A DNA stretch of 64,000 nucleotides from Reichenbachiella carrageenanivorans (lineage in GTDB: Bacteria; Bacteroidota; Bacteroidia; Cytophagales; Cyclobacteriaceae): assembly GCF_025639805.1 (NCBI RefSeq), contig NZ_CP106735.1:3815501-3879500 (forward strand), read 5' to 3'. Of the stretch, positions 44,279 through 53,042 are shown piece after piece. A program made the position numbers and the translations under genes. How positions within the stretch are numbered: the first letter of the stretch is position 1; each line of letters begins with the position of its first letter. The notes below the pieces were generated by a model, which made no database searches, was not told the origin of the DNA, and saw only the letters and a list, made by a program, of their open reading frames with translations.

Positions 44279-45566
44279 TTTTCAATAAGGGCTTATCTTT
44301 TATTAATTCAAAAAGTGCTAAACTCCATACCATCAGATACTCCACTCCTATCCAAAACATAGGATGTGTATAGCCACTAGACGAATAACCCGTGTACGAC
44401 AGAAACACTAAGCCTGACCATACCACAGGAAATAAATAGCCCGTCAAACCACTCAGTGCGACTAGCGGAATCACATACCACGGATGCACTGTAGTCGCAA
44501 AAAGTAATTGAATCGAAAGTACCACAGTGAAGGCTTTCGCCCAATTCGTGCCTTTGTCAACCTTACTCAGCGCATAGACTAGAATGAGCCCTAGTGCCAC
44601 CAAAGAAAGCATAGGCCCAGCAGTCTGTACCACATCATACCCTTTGACCCAAAATCCGAGGTAGCGCACAAGGAAAAACAAACCCGCATTAAATTCAAAT
44701 TTTCTAAAAAACAGATCTAAACCCGTCCCCAAACCCTGTAAAATATCCTGATCGATCAGCGGTATAGACCATAGCACGAGGCATCCACCAATGAGTACAT
44801 AGCTCCAAACAGCTTTCTTTATCCCTATTTTCTTTACTAATAAAGGTAAATACATAAGAGGAGTAAGTTTGGCTAAAATGCCCAGACTAAGTGTAAACGC
44901 TGCTGACTTCCACTGCTGCGATTGGTACAACCAGTAGGCTAGTAAGAGACAAAAAACTACCACTCCTTCGAAATGAAGGTTACCCGTAAGTTCCAAAATC
45001 ACTAAAGGGTTAAACGCATATAGCAACACACTCCACACACGCCGAGTCAGCTGAAACAACAAAAACATGATCCCTATTTCCACCCAAAAAAGCACACCTC
45101 TGATTATAGTCATGCTCAAATACGTATCCTGAATACCCAAACTAACTGGCAATGCAAATATATACTGGCTCAATGGCGGATAAGTAGAATGATAATTTGG
45201 AGAATTGAGCTGACTATAAAGTGAATCGTAAGTAGGATAACTATCTACCAACTCTGCAGGTGTAGACACATAAGGGTTGACTCCCCCTCCCCACAACTGT
45301 CCATCCCACACAAAGCGAAAATAGTCGTCGGACAAAGCAGGTGCTCCAAAAAACAACAGCAGCCTAATTATCACTGCTATAGCTAACAATTGATAAATTG
45401 TAAAGTCAGTTTTTCTAAATAAAAAAAAATAAGTCACAAAAGACACTGCATAGATTGGTACCAGCCAGACACTACTCCGCTCCAAACCATAATGGATATA
45501 CAGCACAGGTAAAGCCAGACCCAATATGAGCACGACCAGTCCTATACCAAGAGGCCATTTAGGCAT
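44271..45566 (-). CDS. GT87-like polytopic glycosyltransferase
   Basis: From the ATG at 45566 (MPKWPLGIG) the protein has about 431 residues with 10-12 membrane helices (IGLVVLILGLALPVLYIHYG, and so on) and a first-loop Asp pair typical of polyprenol-phosphate-dependent GT-C enzymes (LSDDYFRFVWDGQLWGGGVN). It resembles DUF2029/mannosyltransferase-type proteins that use polyprenyl-phosphate-linked sugars outside the membrane. It overlaps both neighbours by 8 bases and so is translationally coupled. Substrates are unknown. Confidence 0.82.
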   Translation of the reverse strand: MPKWPLGIGLVVLILGLALPVLYIHYGLERSSVWLVPIYAVSFVTYFFLFRKTDFTIYQLLAIAVIIRLLLFFGAPALSDDYFRFVWDGQLWGGGVNPYVSTPAELVDSYPTYDSLYSQLNSPNYHSTYPPLSQYIFALPVSLGIQDTYLSMTIIRGVLFWVEIGIMFLLFQLTRRVWSVLLYAFNPLVILELTGNLHFEGVVVFCLLLAYWLYQSQQWKSAAFTLSLGILAKLTPLMYLPLLVKKIGIKKAVWSYVLIGGCLVLWSIPLIDQDILQGLGTGLDLFFRKFEFNAGLFFLVRYLGFWVKGYDVVQTAGPMLSLVALGLILVYALSKVDKGTNWAKAFTVVLSIQLLFATTVHPWYVIPLVALSGLTGYLFPVVWSGLVFLSYTGYSSSGYTHPMFWIGVEYLMVWSLALFELIKDKPLLKNV

Positions 45567-47013
45567 TTTTGATGTGTTTGAGTGAATGATAGAAAATGAC
45601 CCCAAACCCTATAGCTAACATGACATGAAAAAGAATAAGACCATAGTCATTGAGCAACCAAGCCGAAAATATACCCCAGACGAAATAGGCACAAAGCAAC
45701 CCTTCGAAAATAGTTCCCCAAGTCAGCTTGGGTTTGATATACTGGTTGCTCGTCCAACCTTCTGTCTTTTTTGTAATGTTGAATTTTGGTGTGCGGACAA
45801 ATGGACTTTTGAAACCCAAATACCCCTCCATTACCGCTATGGCATTATGCAAAGCAAATCCCATAGAAAAAGACAAAAAAAGTGGGAATTTCCTCAAAAA
45901 CAGGCGTTTGGTATGTGTAGGTGCTATTCGTTTTAACCCCACAAAATAAAAGGCTGCTATCGAAAAGAAGCCAATAAGAAATAGACTCCCCAAGTTAAAC
46001 AACCACTGTAAGTTGCCATTGGCCGCTTTGATGTAGAGCATGGGGATGCTCAAGACAGATGCCGTGAGCAACAATACAAACACACTACTATTGAGCAAAT
46101 GCATGGCAGCATGAATTTTCGTTTTCAGGCTCACCTTAGCGCGGAAAACGTTCAACAAATTCTTCTTAGCCGTCTCTGCTGCGCCTTTGTTCCATCGATA
46201 TTGCTGAGACTTGATGGCGGACATCTCTACGGGCAGCTCTGCTGGAGACTCCACAGATTCGTCGAACTGAAACTGCCAGCCTCGGAGCTGCGCCCGATAG
46301 CTCAAGTCTAGGTCTTCGGTGAGTGTATCTGCAGACCAGCCTCCTGCGTCGAGCACACAGGCTTTGCGCCAAATACCTGCCGTACCGTTGAAATTCATAA
46401 AGCTACCAGAGCGATTGCGTCCGCCCTGCTCTACAGTAAAATGTGCATCCAGCCCGAAGGCTTGCATTTCTGTGAGCATTGAATAGTCCTTATTGACATG
46501 CCCCCAACGGGTCTGTACCATACCTACCTTTTCATTGGCAAAGTAGCCAATCGTTCTTTTGATAAAATCTGGATTGGGCAAAAAATCAGAATCGAAAATG
46601 GCAGTGTATTCCCCTTTACAAATCTTCAAACCAAAAGCCAAGGCACCTGCTTTGAAGCCTTTACGATCCTCTCGTTGAATCTGCTGAATATCAAATCCTT
46701 GAGCCTGATACTCTGCCACCTTTTGAGCGATCAATGCTACGGTTTCATCATTGGAATCATCCAAAATTTGAATTTCCAATTTATCCTTCGGATAATCCAG
46801 TTTGACTACCGCATCGATAAGTCTTTCGGCTACATATCGTTCGTTGTAGATGGGTAGTTGCACTGTAACCAACGGCTCGTAAGCTTCATCAAAATCCTTC
46901 GATTTAGCAGACGTTGGTCGTGTATAGATCCAGGTGAGGTGTAGCTGCCCGAGGCTGAATAAAAATATGGCCAGCAAGGCCACGCAGTACAACACAACTA
47001 TGATCCACTCCAT
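45559..47013 (-). CDS. Processive-type GT2 glycosyltransferase (cellulose-synthase-like)
   Basis: The 484-residue protein has one N-terminal helix, a GT2 catalytic domain and four C-terminal helices. Catalytic motifs are all present: DDSNDE, DSDFLPNP (DxD), TEDLDLSYR (base) and QQYRWNKG (Q-x-x-R-W, product channel). This matches CESA-like enzymes that extend a beta-linked chain or transfer to a lipid. It follows the smaller GT2 gene directly (1-base gap). The product is unknown; cytoplasmic nucleotide-sugar is the donor by family. Confidence 0.88.
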   Translation of the reverse strand: MEWIIVVLYCVALLAIFLFSLGQLHLTWIYTRPTSAKSKDFDEAYEPLVTVQLPIYNERYVAERLIDAVVKLDYPKDKLEIQILDDSNDETVALIAQKVAEYQAQGFDIQQIQREDRKGFKAGALAFGLKICKGEYTAIFDSDFLPNPDFIKRTIGYFANEKVGMVQTRWGHVNKDYSMLTEMQAFGLDAHFTVEQGGRNRSGSFMNFNGTAGIWRKACVLDAGGWSADTLTEDLDLSYRAQLRGWQFQFDESVESPAELPVEMSAIKSQQYRWNKGAAETAKKNLLNVFRAKVSLKTKIHAAMHLLNSSVFVLLLTASVLSIPMLYIKAANGNLQWLFNLGSLFLIGFFSIAAFYFVGLKRIAPTHTKRLFLRKFPLFLSFSMGFALHNAIAVMEGYLGFKSPFVRTPKFNITKKTEGWTSNQYIKPKLTWGTIFEGLLCAYFVWGIFSAWLLNDYGLILFHVMLAIGFGVIFYHSLKHIKNA

Positions 47014-47712
47014 TTATAAATATCTGAATATCGTTTGTATGATTTTATACCCGGCTAATATTGTTCCCTTTACAGTTCCGGATATTTTAGATACACCTAT
47101 TCGGTTGCGATAGTTCACGGGCACCTCGGCTATTTTCATTTTTAGTTTGGCCGCTTTGAGTTGCATTTCTACCGTCCAGCCGTAAGTCTTGTCTTTCATC
47201 TCCATTTGTAACAAGGCCGCATAACTCACTGCCCTAAATGGCCCCAAGTCGGTGTACTGCACTCGATACAAAACACGGAGCAGATAAGTAGCCAGCCAGT
47301 TACCAAAGATTTGCTGTGGTGTCATGGCACCTGCTTCTTTGCGCCCCAGCGCTCTCGACCCGATCACCAGGTCGGCATTGCCCACACGAATGGGCTCTAG
47401 CAAGGCCGGCATATGCGCTGGATAGTCTGAATGATCTCCATCGAGAAAAACCACGATGTCAGGTTTGGGATCTGTAGCATTGGCGATATAACTCATGCCT
47501 CGAAGGCAGGCATTACCATAGCCTCGCGCCGACTCTTCGAGTACAATCGCCCCTCTATCCTTCGCTACTTGCATGGTATCATCGGTAGATCCATTGTCTA
47601 CCACGATGATGTGCCTAACCCTGTTTTTGGGGATCTCATCTATGACTAGCCCTACAGCATTTTGCTCATTGAGCACTGGTATGATTACATCTACGACTTG
47701 AGGATTGTACAT
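47014..47712 (-). CDS. GT2 polyprenyl-phosphate glycosyltransferase (DPM1-like)
   Basis: The 232-residue protein is a small GT2 with VDVIIPVLNEQNAVGLVIDE, VVDNGSTDDT, DGDHSD (DxD) and LGPFRAVSYAALLQM. It resembles enzymes that load a sugar on polyprenyl phosphate, and would supply the GT87-like enzyme downstream with donor. The ATG at 47712 shares one base with the preceding stop (TGATG), so this start is preferred over the TTG one codon earlier. Confidence 0.88.
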   Translation of the reverse strand: MYNPQVVDVIIPVLNEQNAVGLVIDEIPKNRVRHIIVVDNGSTDDTMQVAKDRGAIVLEESARGYGNACLRGMSYIANATDPKPDIVVFLDGDHSDYPAHMPALLEPIRVGNADLVIGSRALGRKEAGAMTPQQIFGNWLATYLLRVLYRVQYTDLGPFRAVSYAALLQMEMKDKTYGWTVEMQLKAAKLKMKIAEVPVNYRNRIGVSKISGTVKGTILAGYKIIQTIFRYL

Positions 47713-48080
47713 CAATCCTCTGGATATGGAATGAAAATAAAATTGGTGAATTTTTCATCCACCACAAACAAGCAACAAAACTCATCTGGGTCTTTGTAGG
47801 CTTCTTTGAAGATGTCTACATTCTTTTCTTTCACCAAATCACGTTGTACGAATTCGTCAAGAAACGAAGCAGAATAGTTCCACTCAGCGTCTAACTCTTT
47901 TTGCTTGATCAAAACCTGACCAATCCCCACTTCTGTTTTGGCGATAGCAAATATGGGAAAGTCTGAAAAACCACGACTTCTGATCTGATAAGACGCCTCT
48001 TTCAGGTTGTCCGATACTTTGATAAAATCTTGGGTGATAGTCCCCAAGTATTTGCCGCTTAGTTCTGGATCGTTATTCAT
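47712..48080 (-). CDS. Conserved hypothetical protein, head of the glycosyltransferase group
   Basis: The 122-residue soluble protein has no signal peptide. The sequence (GTITQDFIKVSDNLKEASYQ, FPIFAIAKTEVGIGQVLIKQ, then EFCCLFVVDEKFTNFIFIPYPED) resembles a small conserved family of Bacteroidota, but no function is known to me. It overlaps the following GT2 gene by one base. It is probably cytoplasmic. Confidence 0.75.
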   Translation of the reverse strand: MNNDPELSGKYLGTITQDFIKVSDNLKEASYQIRSRGFSDFPIFAIAKTEVGIGQVLIKQKELDAEWNYSASFLDEFVQRDLVKEKNVDIFKEAYKDPDEFCCLFVVDEKFTNFIFIPYPED

Positions 48081-48707
48081 GATAAATTCAAAATTAGAAA
48101 TTCAAAGTTAATAATTGGCTATGCACGTTTTTCCAACAGGATAACATGCCCTACATGATATGTTTTTTTAAGACAAAAATGCCTTTTTAGCTTAACTAAG
48201 TGCGTTTTTAGTTGCTGTCATTTTTCTTGAACAAAGAACAAACAAAAGTATGTCGGTTTATCATTTTTTTCTCACCTCAGATAAAAAAAGATGAGAAATG
48301 CTTCCAATATCTTAAAAAGATAAAAAATGGAAAAGAAAAGGTGTTTCATTCACTTAGTATATGGGAGGATATATAACACAAATTTTGGTAAGCCCTCTTT
48401 GGAGGCACACACTGTAGTGACAAAAACCACTGTACATCTAACTAGTAAGAATGTGCAGCAGTATGATGTAATCGTGCTACTGCTATTTCTAAATACCCTA
48501 CATATGGAAGGTTTAGAAAAACTTCTTGAGTATAAAGACCAACATGTGATTTCAATATTCACTGATATGTTTGTGTAACTAAGAATGCTTTTGGAAGAAA
48601 TCGTAACAAAAGACCTGATTCACTACTTATCTCTTTAGAGGGAAAACCTCTCCATTTTGCCACTTACCCATCGTTTTAATCGAATCATAAAATTTACTTT
48701 TATTTCT
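48081..48707. other. Long intergenic region before the metal-uptake operon
   Basis: This A/T-rich stretch of about 630 bases separates the glycosyltransferase group from the operon at 48775. Apart from one uncertain small frame (48327-48578) no gene, RNA or repeat is recognised. ATCTTAAAAAGAT (about 48310) is a short palindrome just before that frame, and AGAGG-GAAAA-CCTCT (about 48636) is a weak hairpin after it. Confidence 0.45.
48327..48578 (+). CDS. Uncertain small protein
   Basis: This is an 83-codon frame beginning MEKKRCFIHLVYGRIYNTNF. A middle part (QQYDVIVLLLFLNTLHMEGL, then EKLLEYKDQHVISIFTD) loosely recalls a response-regulator receiver core, but the conserved Asp-Asp and Lys pattern is not there. 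It could be a relic or chance. It stands isolated with a 194-base gap to the next gene. Confidence 0.25.
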   Translation: MEKKRCFIHLVYGRIYNTNFGKPSLEAHTVVTKTTVHLTSKNVQQYDVIVLLLFLNTLHMEGLEKLLEYKDQHVISIFTDMFV

Positions 48708-48711
48708 TAAA

Positions 48712-48726
48712 TGCAATAAGATTGCA
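48712..48726. promoter_or_regulatory. Operator copy 1 (palindrome over the -33 element)
   Basis: TGCAATAAGATTGCA is a 15-bp inverted repeat (TGCAAT / ATTGCA). The TTG of the downstream promoter (48722-48724) lies inside it. It is centred 36 bases before a second palindrome with the same outer half-sites and is repeated in front of the MerC gene at 59.5 kb. Confidence 0.7.
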
Positions 48727-48749
48727 TTTGAAGCGAATCACTATATTTG
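48722..48749 (+). promoter_or_regulatory. Promoter of the TonB-receptor operon
   Basis: TTG (48722-48724), 17 bases, then TATATTTG (48742-48749) matches the Bacteroidota TTG-N17-TAnnTTTG consensus. The -33 element lies inside operator copy 1 and the last two bases of the -7 element lie in operator copy 2. Confidence 0.7.
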
Positions 48750-48762
48750 CAACAATATTGCA
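48748..48762. promoter_or_regulatory. Operator copy 2 (palindrome over the -7 element)
   Basis: TGCAACAATATTGCA is a 15-bp near-perfect palindrome. It covers the end of the -7 element and the presumed transcription start, 12 bases before the ATG at 48775. A dimeric repressor bound here would block RNA polymerase. Confidence 0.7.
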
Positions 48763-48774
48763 TTTTAAAAGAGT

Positions 48775-51111
48775 ATGATCTATCGCCTTTATATATTAAT
48801 TCCCCTCACCCTTCTTCAAAGCCTTTGTTTTGGACAGGGGACGAACATATCTGGTGTAGTGACAGACCCTAATGGTGAAAAGCTTCCAGGAGTCACTGTA
48901 CAACTCATTGATTTAAATCATGGGACTGTAACCAATAACGTAGGTCGCTTTGCTTTTCAAAACCTTGAAACAGGTGATTACACAATCACAGCCTCATTTA
49001 TCGGCTTTCAGGATTACCAGCAGGGTTTTACTATCAAGGATAACAAACCCATAAGCATCAATATCACATTGAAAGAAGCAGTAACACAATTGAATGAAGT
49101 TACTGTCATGGCAAAATCAGAAAGTCAAGAGCTGCATGAAAGTGTGGCAAGTGTCGCTGTACTTGAAACAAAAAAACTGTATGCCCAAAGCAACAACACC
49201 AGCGATGTGATCAAGCAGATTTCGGGGGTGAATGTGAGACAAACGGGAGGGTTTGGTAGTAGTGCTGATGTTTACATCAACGGCATGTCCGGCAAGCAGG
49301 TAAAGTTCTTTCTCGATGGAATTCCACTTTCTTACTTTGGTTCAGGACTGGGGCTTAATGTTTTACCCGTCAACCTGATGGAACAAATCGAAGTGTACAA
49401 AGGCGTAGTACCAGTTGATCTGGGAGCTGATGCATTAGGGGGAGCAATTAACATCAAATCGAGAAAGGAATATATCAATTACTTGGATGCATCCTATTCC
49501 CTTGGTTCTTTCAATACACATAAGGTCAACTTTAATGGCCAATACGTAAACACAGAAAATCATTTAATCGCAGGAGTCAATTCGTTCTACAATCATTCAG
49601 ATAATAATTATAAAGTTGACATAGAGATTCCTGATCAGTATGGTAACCCTGTACCAGCTACCGTCAGACGGTTTCATGATCAGTTTACCAACTACTTAGT
49701 CAACGCATATGCTGGAGTTTATGATAAAAAATATGCTGATCGGCTAGTTTTTAGTGCCAGATATTCAGGACTTGATGATGACATTCAGCACAATGCTGTG
49801 ATGGCACAACCCTACGGCCAGGTTGCTTATGACGAATCTACATTGGGCTTTTCTGCCAATTATGAAAAGGAAGAGATATTGCCACGTACAGCGCTCAAGT
49901 GGTACGGGGGAGTAAATATGACTAGCGGGAACTTTGTGGACACCACATTGAATGCCTATACATGGGATGGCGAGGTATATGACAGACGAACGGATGGAGG
50001 GGAGATTTCCACATCGCGCAACCTCTTGAGTCTCCATTCTAGGAATGCTGTAAGCAGGCTCAATCTTCACCACAATCCTTGGGAAAAGGGACAGTTCACT
50101 CTTAATGTTTTTTCCTCGCGGTTCAATAGATATGGGAAAGATCCGATAGCCGCCGAATTTTATGGAGAGGACTTTTATGCCAACCCCACAACTTTGATTA
50201 AAAATGCCACAGGTCTGGCATACGAACATGCTTTCTCCACTGCATTGGTAAGTTACACGGGCGTCAAGCATTTCTATATGATGGCAGATGGGTATGCCAT
50301 TCAAAACATGGAATTTCAGCCTAATAAGCAAACAGTCTCCAATTTTGGGGTTTCCCAATCGTTGCGTTATCGATTTTTTAGAGATTTTCTAGCCAAAGCC
50401 TCCTACGAATATGCCACTCGCTTGCCTGACGAGACAGAGTTGTTTGGTGATTTTACCCTCGTGCGTCCCAATCCGTTTTTGAACCCTGAGCAAAGCCACA
50501 ATGCCAATTTGGGCTTTCAATTCAACACCCAAAAGTTAAAAGTGGAATTGAATACATTCTACAGATTGACTGACAACATCATCTGGTTACGGACTTCTCA
50601 GTTTTTCGCACAATATCAAAACCTATTAAAGGCACTTGTCAAAGGGTTGGATGTTGAGTTTCAATACCAACCATTTGATTTTATCAGACTAAAGGCAAAC
50701 GCTACCTATCAGGACATCCGAAACAGATCATCGAGAAGTGTGACTGGTTCGGTAGATAATCGCTACTATGACGCCAGACTACCAAACATTCCCTATCTGT
50801 TTGGCAATGGAGAAGTCCGATATCAAAAGTCCGATTTTCTTGGGACAAATAGCCGATTCTCTGCGTGGTGGTCTGCTAGCTATGTACATGAGTTCTATCT
50901 CTATTGGGCAGTAGATGGAAATAAAGATTTAAAAAACACCATACCGAGTCAATTCATTCAAAACATTGGGGTCTCATACGCTCTTCCAGCTGACCGCTTC
51001 TCCGTCAGCCTCGAATCCACAAATCTTTTTGACCAGAAAGCATTTGACAACTTCAGTGTGCAGCGTCCAGGCAGGGCTTTGTATGTCACTCTTAGAACTT
51101 ATTTACACTAA
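48775..51111 (+). CDS. TonB-dependent outer-membrane receptor
   Basis: The 778-residue protein has a signal peptide (ends CFGQG), a carboxypeptidase-like regulatory domain (about 24-105, ISGVVTDPNGEKLPGVTVQL), a plug domain (about 115-225, SGVNVRQTGGFGSSADVYIN, ending DLGADALGGAINIKSR) and a barrel ending TLRTYLH. It imports a bulky ligand using TonB energy. It is not SusC-type and has no SusD partner; the neighbour is a DUF4374 lipoprotein, and the genes downstream handle metal. With the two palindromic operators this suggests a metal or metallophore receptor, most likely for zinc (inference). Confidence 0.9.
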   Translation: MIYRLYILIPLTLLQSLCFGQGTNISGVVTDPNGEKLPGVTVQLIDLNHGTVTNNVGRFAFQNLETGDYTITASFIGFQDYQQGFTIKDNKPISINITLKEAVTQLNEVTVMAKSESQELHESVASVAVLETKKLYAQSNNTSDVIKQISGVNVRQTGGFGSSADVYINGMSGKQVKFFLDGIPLSYFGSGLGLNVLPVNLMEQIEVYKGVVPVDLGADALGGAINIKSRKEYINYLDASYSLGSFNTHKVNFNGQYVNTENHLIAGVNSFYNHSDNNYKVDIEIPDQYGNPVPATVRRFHDQFTNYLVNAYAGVYDKKYADRLVFSARYSGLDDDIQHNAVMAQPYGQVAYDESTLGFSANYEKEEILPRTALKWYGGVNMTSGNFVDTTLNAYTWDGEVYDRRTDGGEISTSRNLLSLHSRNAVSRLNLHHNPWEKGQFTLNVFSSRFNRYGKDPIAAEFYGEDFYANPTTLIKNATGLAYEHAFSTALVSYTGVKHFYMMADGYAIQNMEFQPNKQTVSNFGVSQSLRYRFFRDFLAKASYEYATRLPDETELFGDFTLVRPNPFLNPEQSHNANLGFQFNTQKLKVELNTFYRLTDNIIWLRTSQFFAQYQNLLKALVKGLDVEFQYQPFDFIRLKANATYQDIRNRSSRSVTGSVDNRYYDARLPNIPYLFGNGEVRYQKSDFLGTNSRFSAWWSASYVHEFYLYWAVDGNKDLKNTIPSQFIQNIGVSYALPADRFSVSLESTNLFDQKAFDNFSVQRPGRALYVTLRTYLH

Positions 51112-51122
51112 AATTAGAATTA

Positions 51123-52331
51123 ATGAAAAAGCAATTACTCAATCAAAAAGGTATATTGGCTATAGCCTTATTATCTGTATGGTCATTCATTGGATGTGAA
51201 AATGATGATCCCGAACCAAATACCAAACCAAGCGTGGAAGTTGATTTTGCCATTTCCACGGTAAGTGGGGCATGGCCTGATCAAACTACTTATATACAGG
51301 GTGTTGAATCTTTGGATTTTACCAGCCTGGGGAATAATAATGCCATAGAACTTACAGGGAGTGCTCGTACAGTTTCTTACAAAGGCAGTGTGTATGCACC
51401 CCCGTCAGGCGCACCTGCTAACCTGATAAAATACACTATAAATACGGATGGAATTCCTGAAGAAGAAGAACGAATTGTAGTACCTGGGGCGAATACTTTT
51501 TCCACGCTCTATTTCGAAAGTGAAACCGTAACATACGGTACGGTGGCTGGAGGAACATCAAAACTTATCGTATTCGATCCCTCTACGATGCGGATTACAG
51601 ATGAGATTTCCCTAACGGCTATAACTCAAAAATTTCCAGAAGCCACTCGCACCTATTATCTCGACATGATAGAAAGAGATGGTAAGCTTTTTATGGGCAT
51701 TCATTACGAAAATAATTTTGCGCCAGTCAACGACAATGCCTATGTAGCGGTCATTGATTTAAGCACCAATACAGTAGAAAAAGTAATATCAGACACCCGA
51801 ACTGGTATGTTTTTCGGTGGACAAGCACCCAACTCAGGAATGATATTGGACGCTAATGGGGACATATATGTTCAGACACTGGGTACCACAAATGCTGGAG
51901 GAGCAGCTCCCAGCGGGGTATTACGTATCAAAAGTGGTGAAACAGATTTTGATCCAGATTATTTCTTTGATCTCGAAGAGGCAGTAGGCAATATCTGCTA
52001 TGGCATCTATCATACTTCATGCGGACGTACTTTCACCGCCAATGTTCAGGACGAAACAGATTTTTGGGAATATGCCACGGGCGAGCCCCAATTTAAGTAT
52101 GTAGAAATTGACCTTGAAGCTACAGAAAGCCTTGGCAATGTTCCAGGGTTACCTACTACCTATGGTTCAAGAACAATGATCGTTCATGAATTGGAAGATC
52201 AGAAACTGCTATTCACTATTGCCACAAATGATGAAAATGCGGTGTACGAATTTGACACGAACACCAATACCAGTAGCAAGCTTTTTGTATCCACAGGTGG
52301 TTATATCTCAGGTCTGGAAAAACTAAATTAA
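51123..52331 (+). CDS. DUF4374-like beta-propeller lipoprotein
   Basis: The 402-residue lipoprotein has the signal LLSVWSFIGCEND. The repeated strand pattern (KLIVFDPSTMRITDEISLT, AYVAVIDLSTNTVEKVISDT, GMILDANGDIYVQTLGTT, VYEFDTNTNTSSKLFV) is that of a seven-bladed propeller of the DUF4374 type. Such proteins accompany TonB-dependent receptors for siderophores or haem in Bacteroidota and may bind ligand at the surface. The gene follows the receptor by 11 bases and precedes the ABC genes by 2 bases, so it is part of one operon. Confidence 0.8.
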   Translation: MKKQLLNQKGILAIALLSVWSFIGCENDDPEPNTKPSVEVDFAISTVSGAWPDQTTYIQGVESLDFTSLGNNNAIELTGSARTVSYKGSVYAPPSGAPANLIKYTINTDGIPEEEERIVVPGANTFSTLYFESETVTYGTVAGGTSKLIVFDPSTMRITDEISLTAITQKFPEATRTYYLDMIERDGKLFMGIHYENNFAPVNDNAYVAVIDLSTNTVEKVISDTRTGMFFGGQAPNSGMILDANGDIYVQTLGTTNAGGAAPSGVLRIKSGETDFDPDYFFDLEEAVGNICYGIYHTSCGRTFTANVQDETDFWEYATGEPQFKYVEIDLEATESLGNVPGLPTTYGSRTMIVHELEDQKLLFTIATNDENAVYEFDTNTNTSSKLFVSTGGYISGLEKLN

Positions 52332-52333
52332 TT

Positions 52334-53035
52334 ATGCTACAAGCCACAGAACTCACGAAAAAGTACGGAAAATTCACAGCGCTGAATGCCCTCAATCTTT
52401 CGGTAAAAAAGGGCGATATATTTTGCCTGCTTGGGGCTAATGGGGCAGGGAAATCTACCACGATTAACCTGTTTCTTAACTTCATTGAGCCTACGGGGGG
52501 TAAAGCCACCATCAACGCACTGGACGTGACGCAGCACGGGAAAGCAACCAAAAAGCTGCTGTCCTACATCCCCGAAAATCTGATGCTATATCCTAACCTA
52601 ACGGGGCTGGAAAATTTGGATTTTTTCTGTGGCTTGGGAGGCAAGAGTTATAGCAAGGATCATTTGGAAGAACTGCTCAAGCAATCAGGTTTGCAGACCA
52701 ACTTCCTGCACAAGCGTGTGAGCAATTACTCCAAAGGCATGCGCCAAAAAGTGGGAATTGCTTTGGCACGAGCTCGTGAAGCCAGTGTACTACTACTGGA
52801 TGAGCCAACATCAGGACTTGATCCAAAAGCCAGCAACGAGTTTTCCGAACTTTTACTAGATATGAAGGACAAAGGAGTGGCCACATTGATGGCCACTCAT
52901 GACCTTTTCCGTGCCAAAGATACGGGTACGCATATCGGGATTATGAAAGAAGGCGTGCTGATCGAGCAGTTTGCTTCTGATGAAGTGAGTTTTCAGGATT
53001 TGGAAAAACTCTACCTCAAGCACATGCACAATTAA
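52334..53035 (+). CDS. ABC transporter ATP-binding protein
   Basis: The 233-residue protein has Walker A GANGAGKST (34-42), the Q-loop, the signature YSKGMRQKV (about 133), Walker B LLLDEPTSGLDP and the H-loop ATHD. It is the ATPase of the ABC-2-type transporter formed with the next two genes. ABC-2 systems usually export or extract; here the operon context is metal uptake, so the direction is open. Confidence 0.95.
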   Translation: MLQATELTKKYGKFTALNALNLSVKKGDIFCLLGANGAGKSTTINLFLNFIEPTGGKATINALDVTQHGKATKKLLSYIPENLMLYPNLTGLENLDFFCGLGGKSYSKDHLEELLKQSGLQTNFLHKRVSNYSKGMRQKVGIALARAREASVLLLDEPTSGLDPKASNEFSELLLDMKDKGVATLMATHDLFRAKDTGTHIGIMKEGVLIEQFASDEVSFQDLEKLYLKHMHN

Positions 53036-53042
53036 GTAGTTT

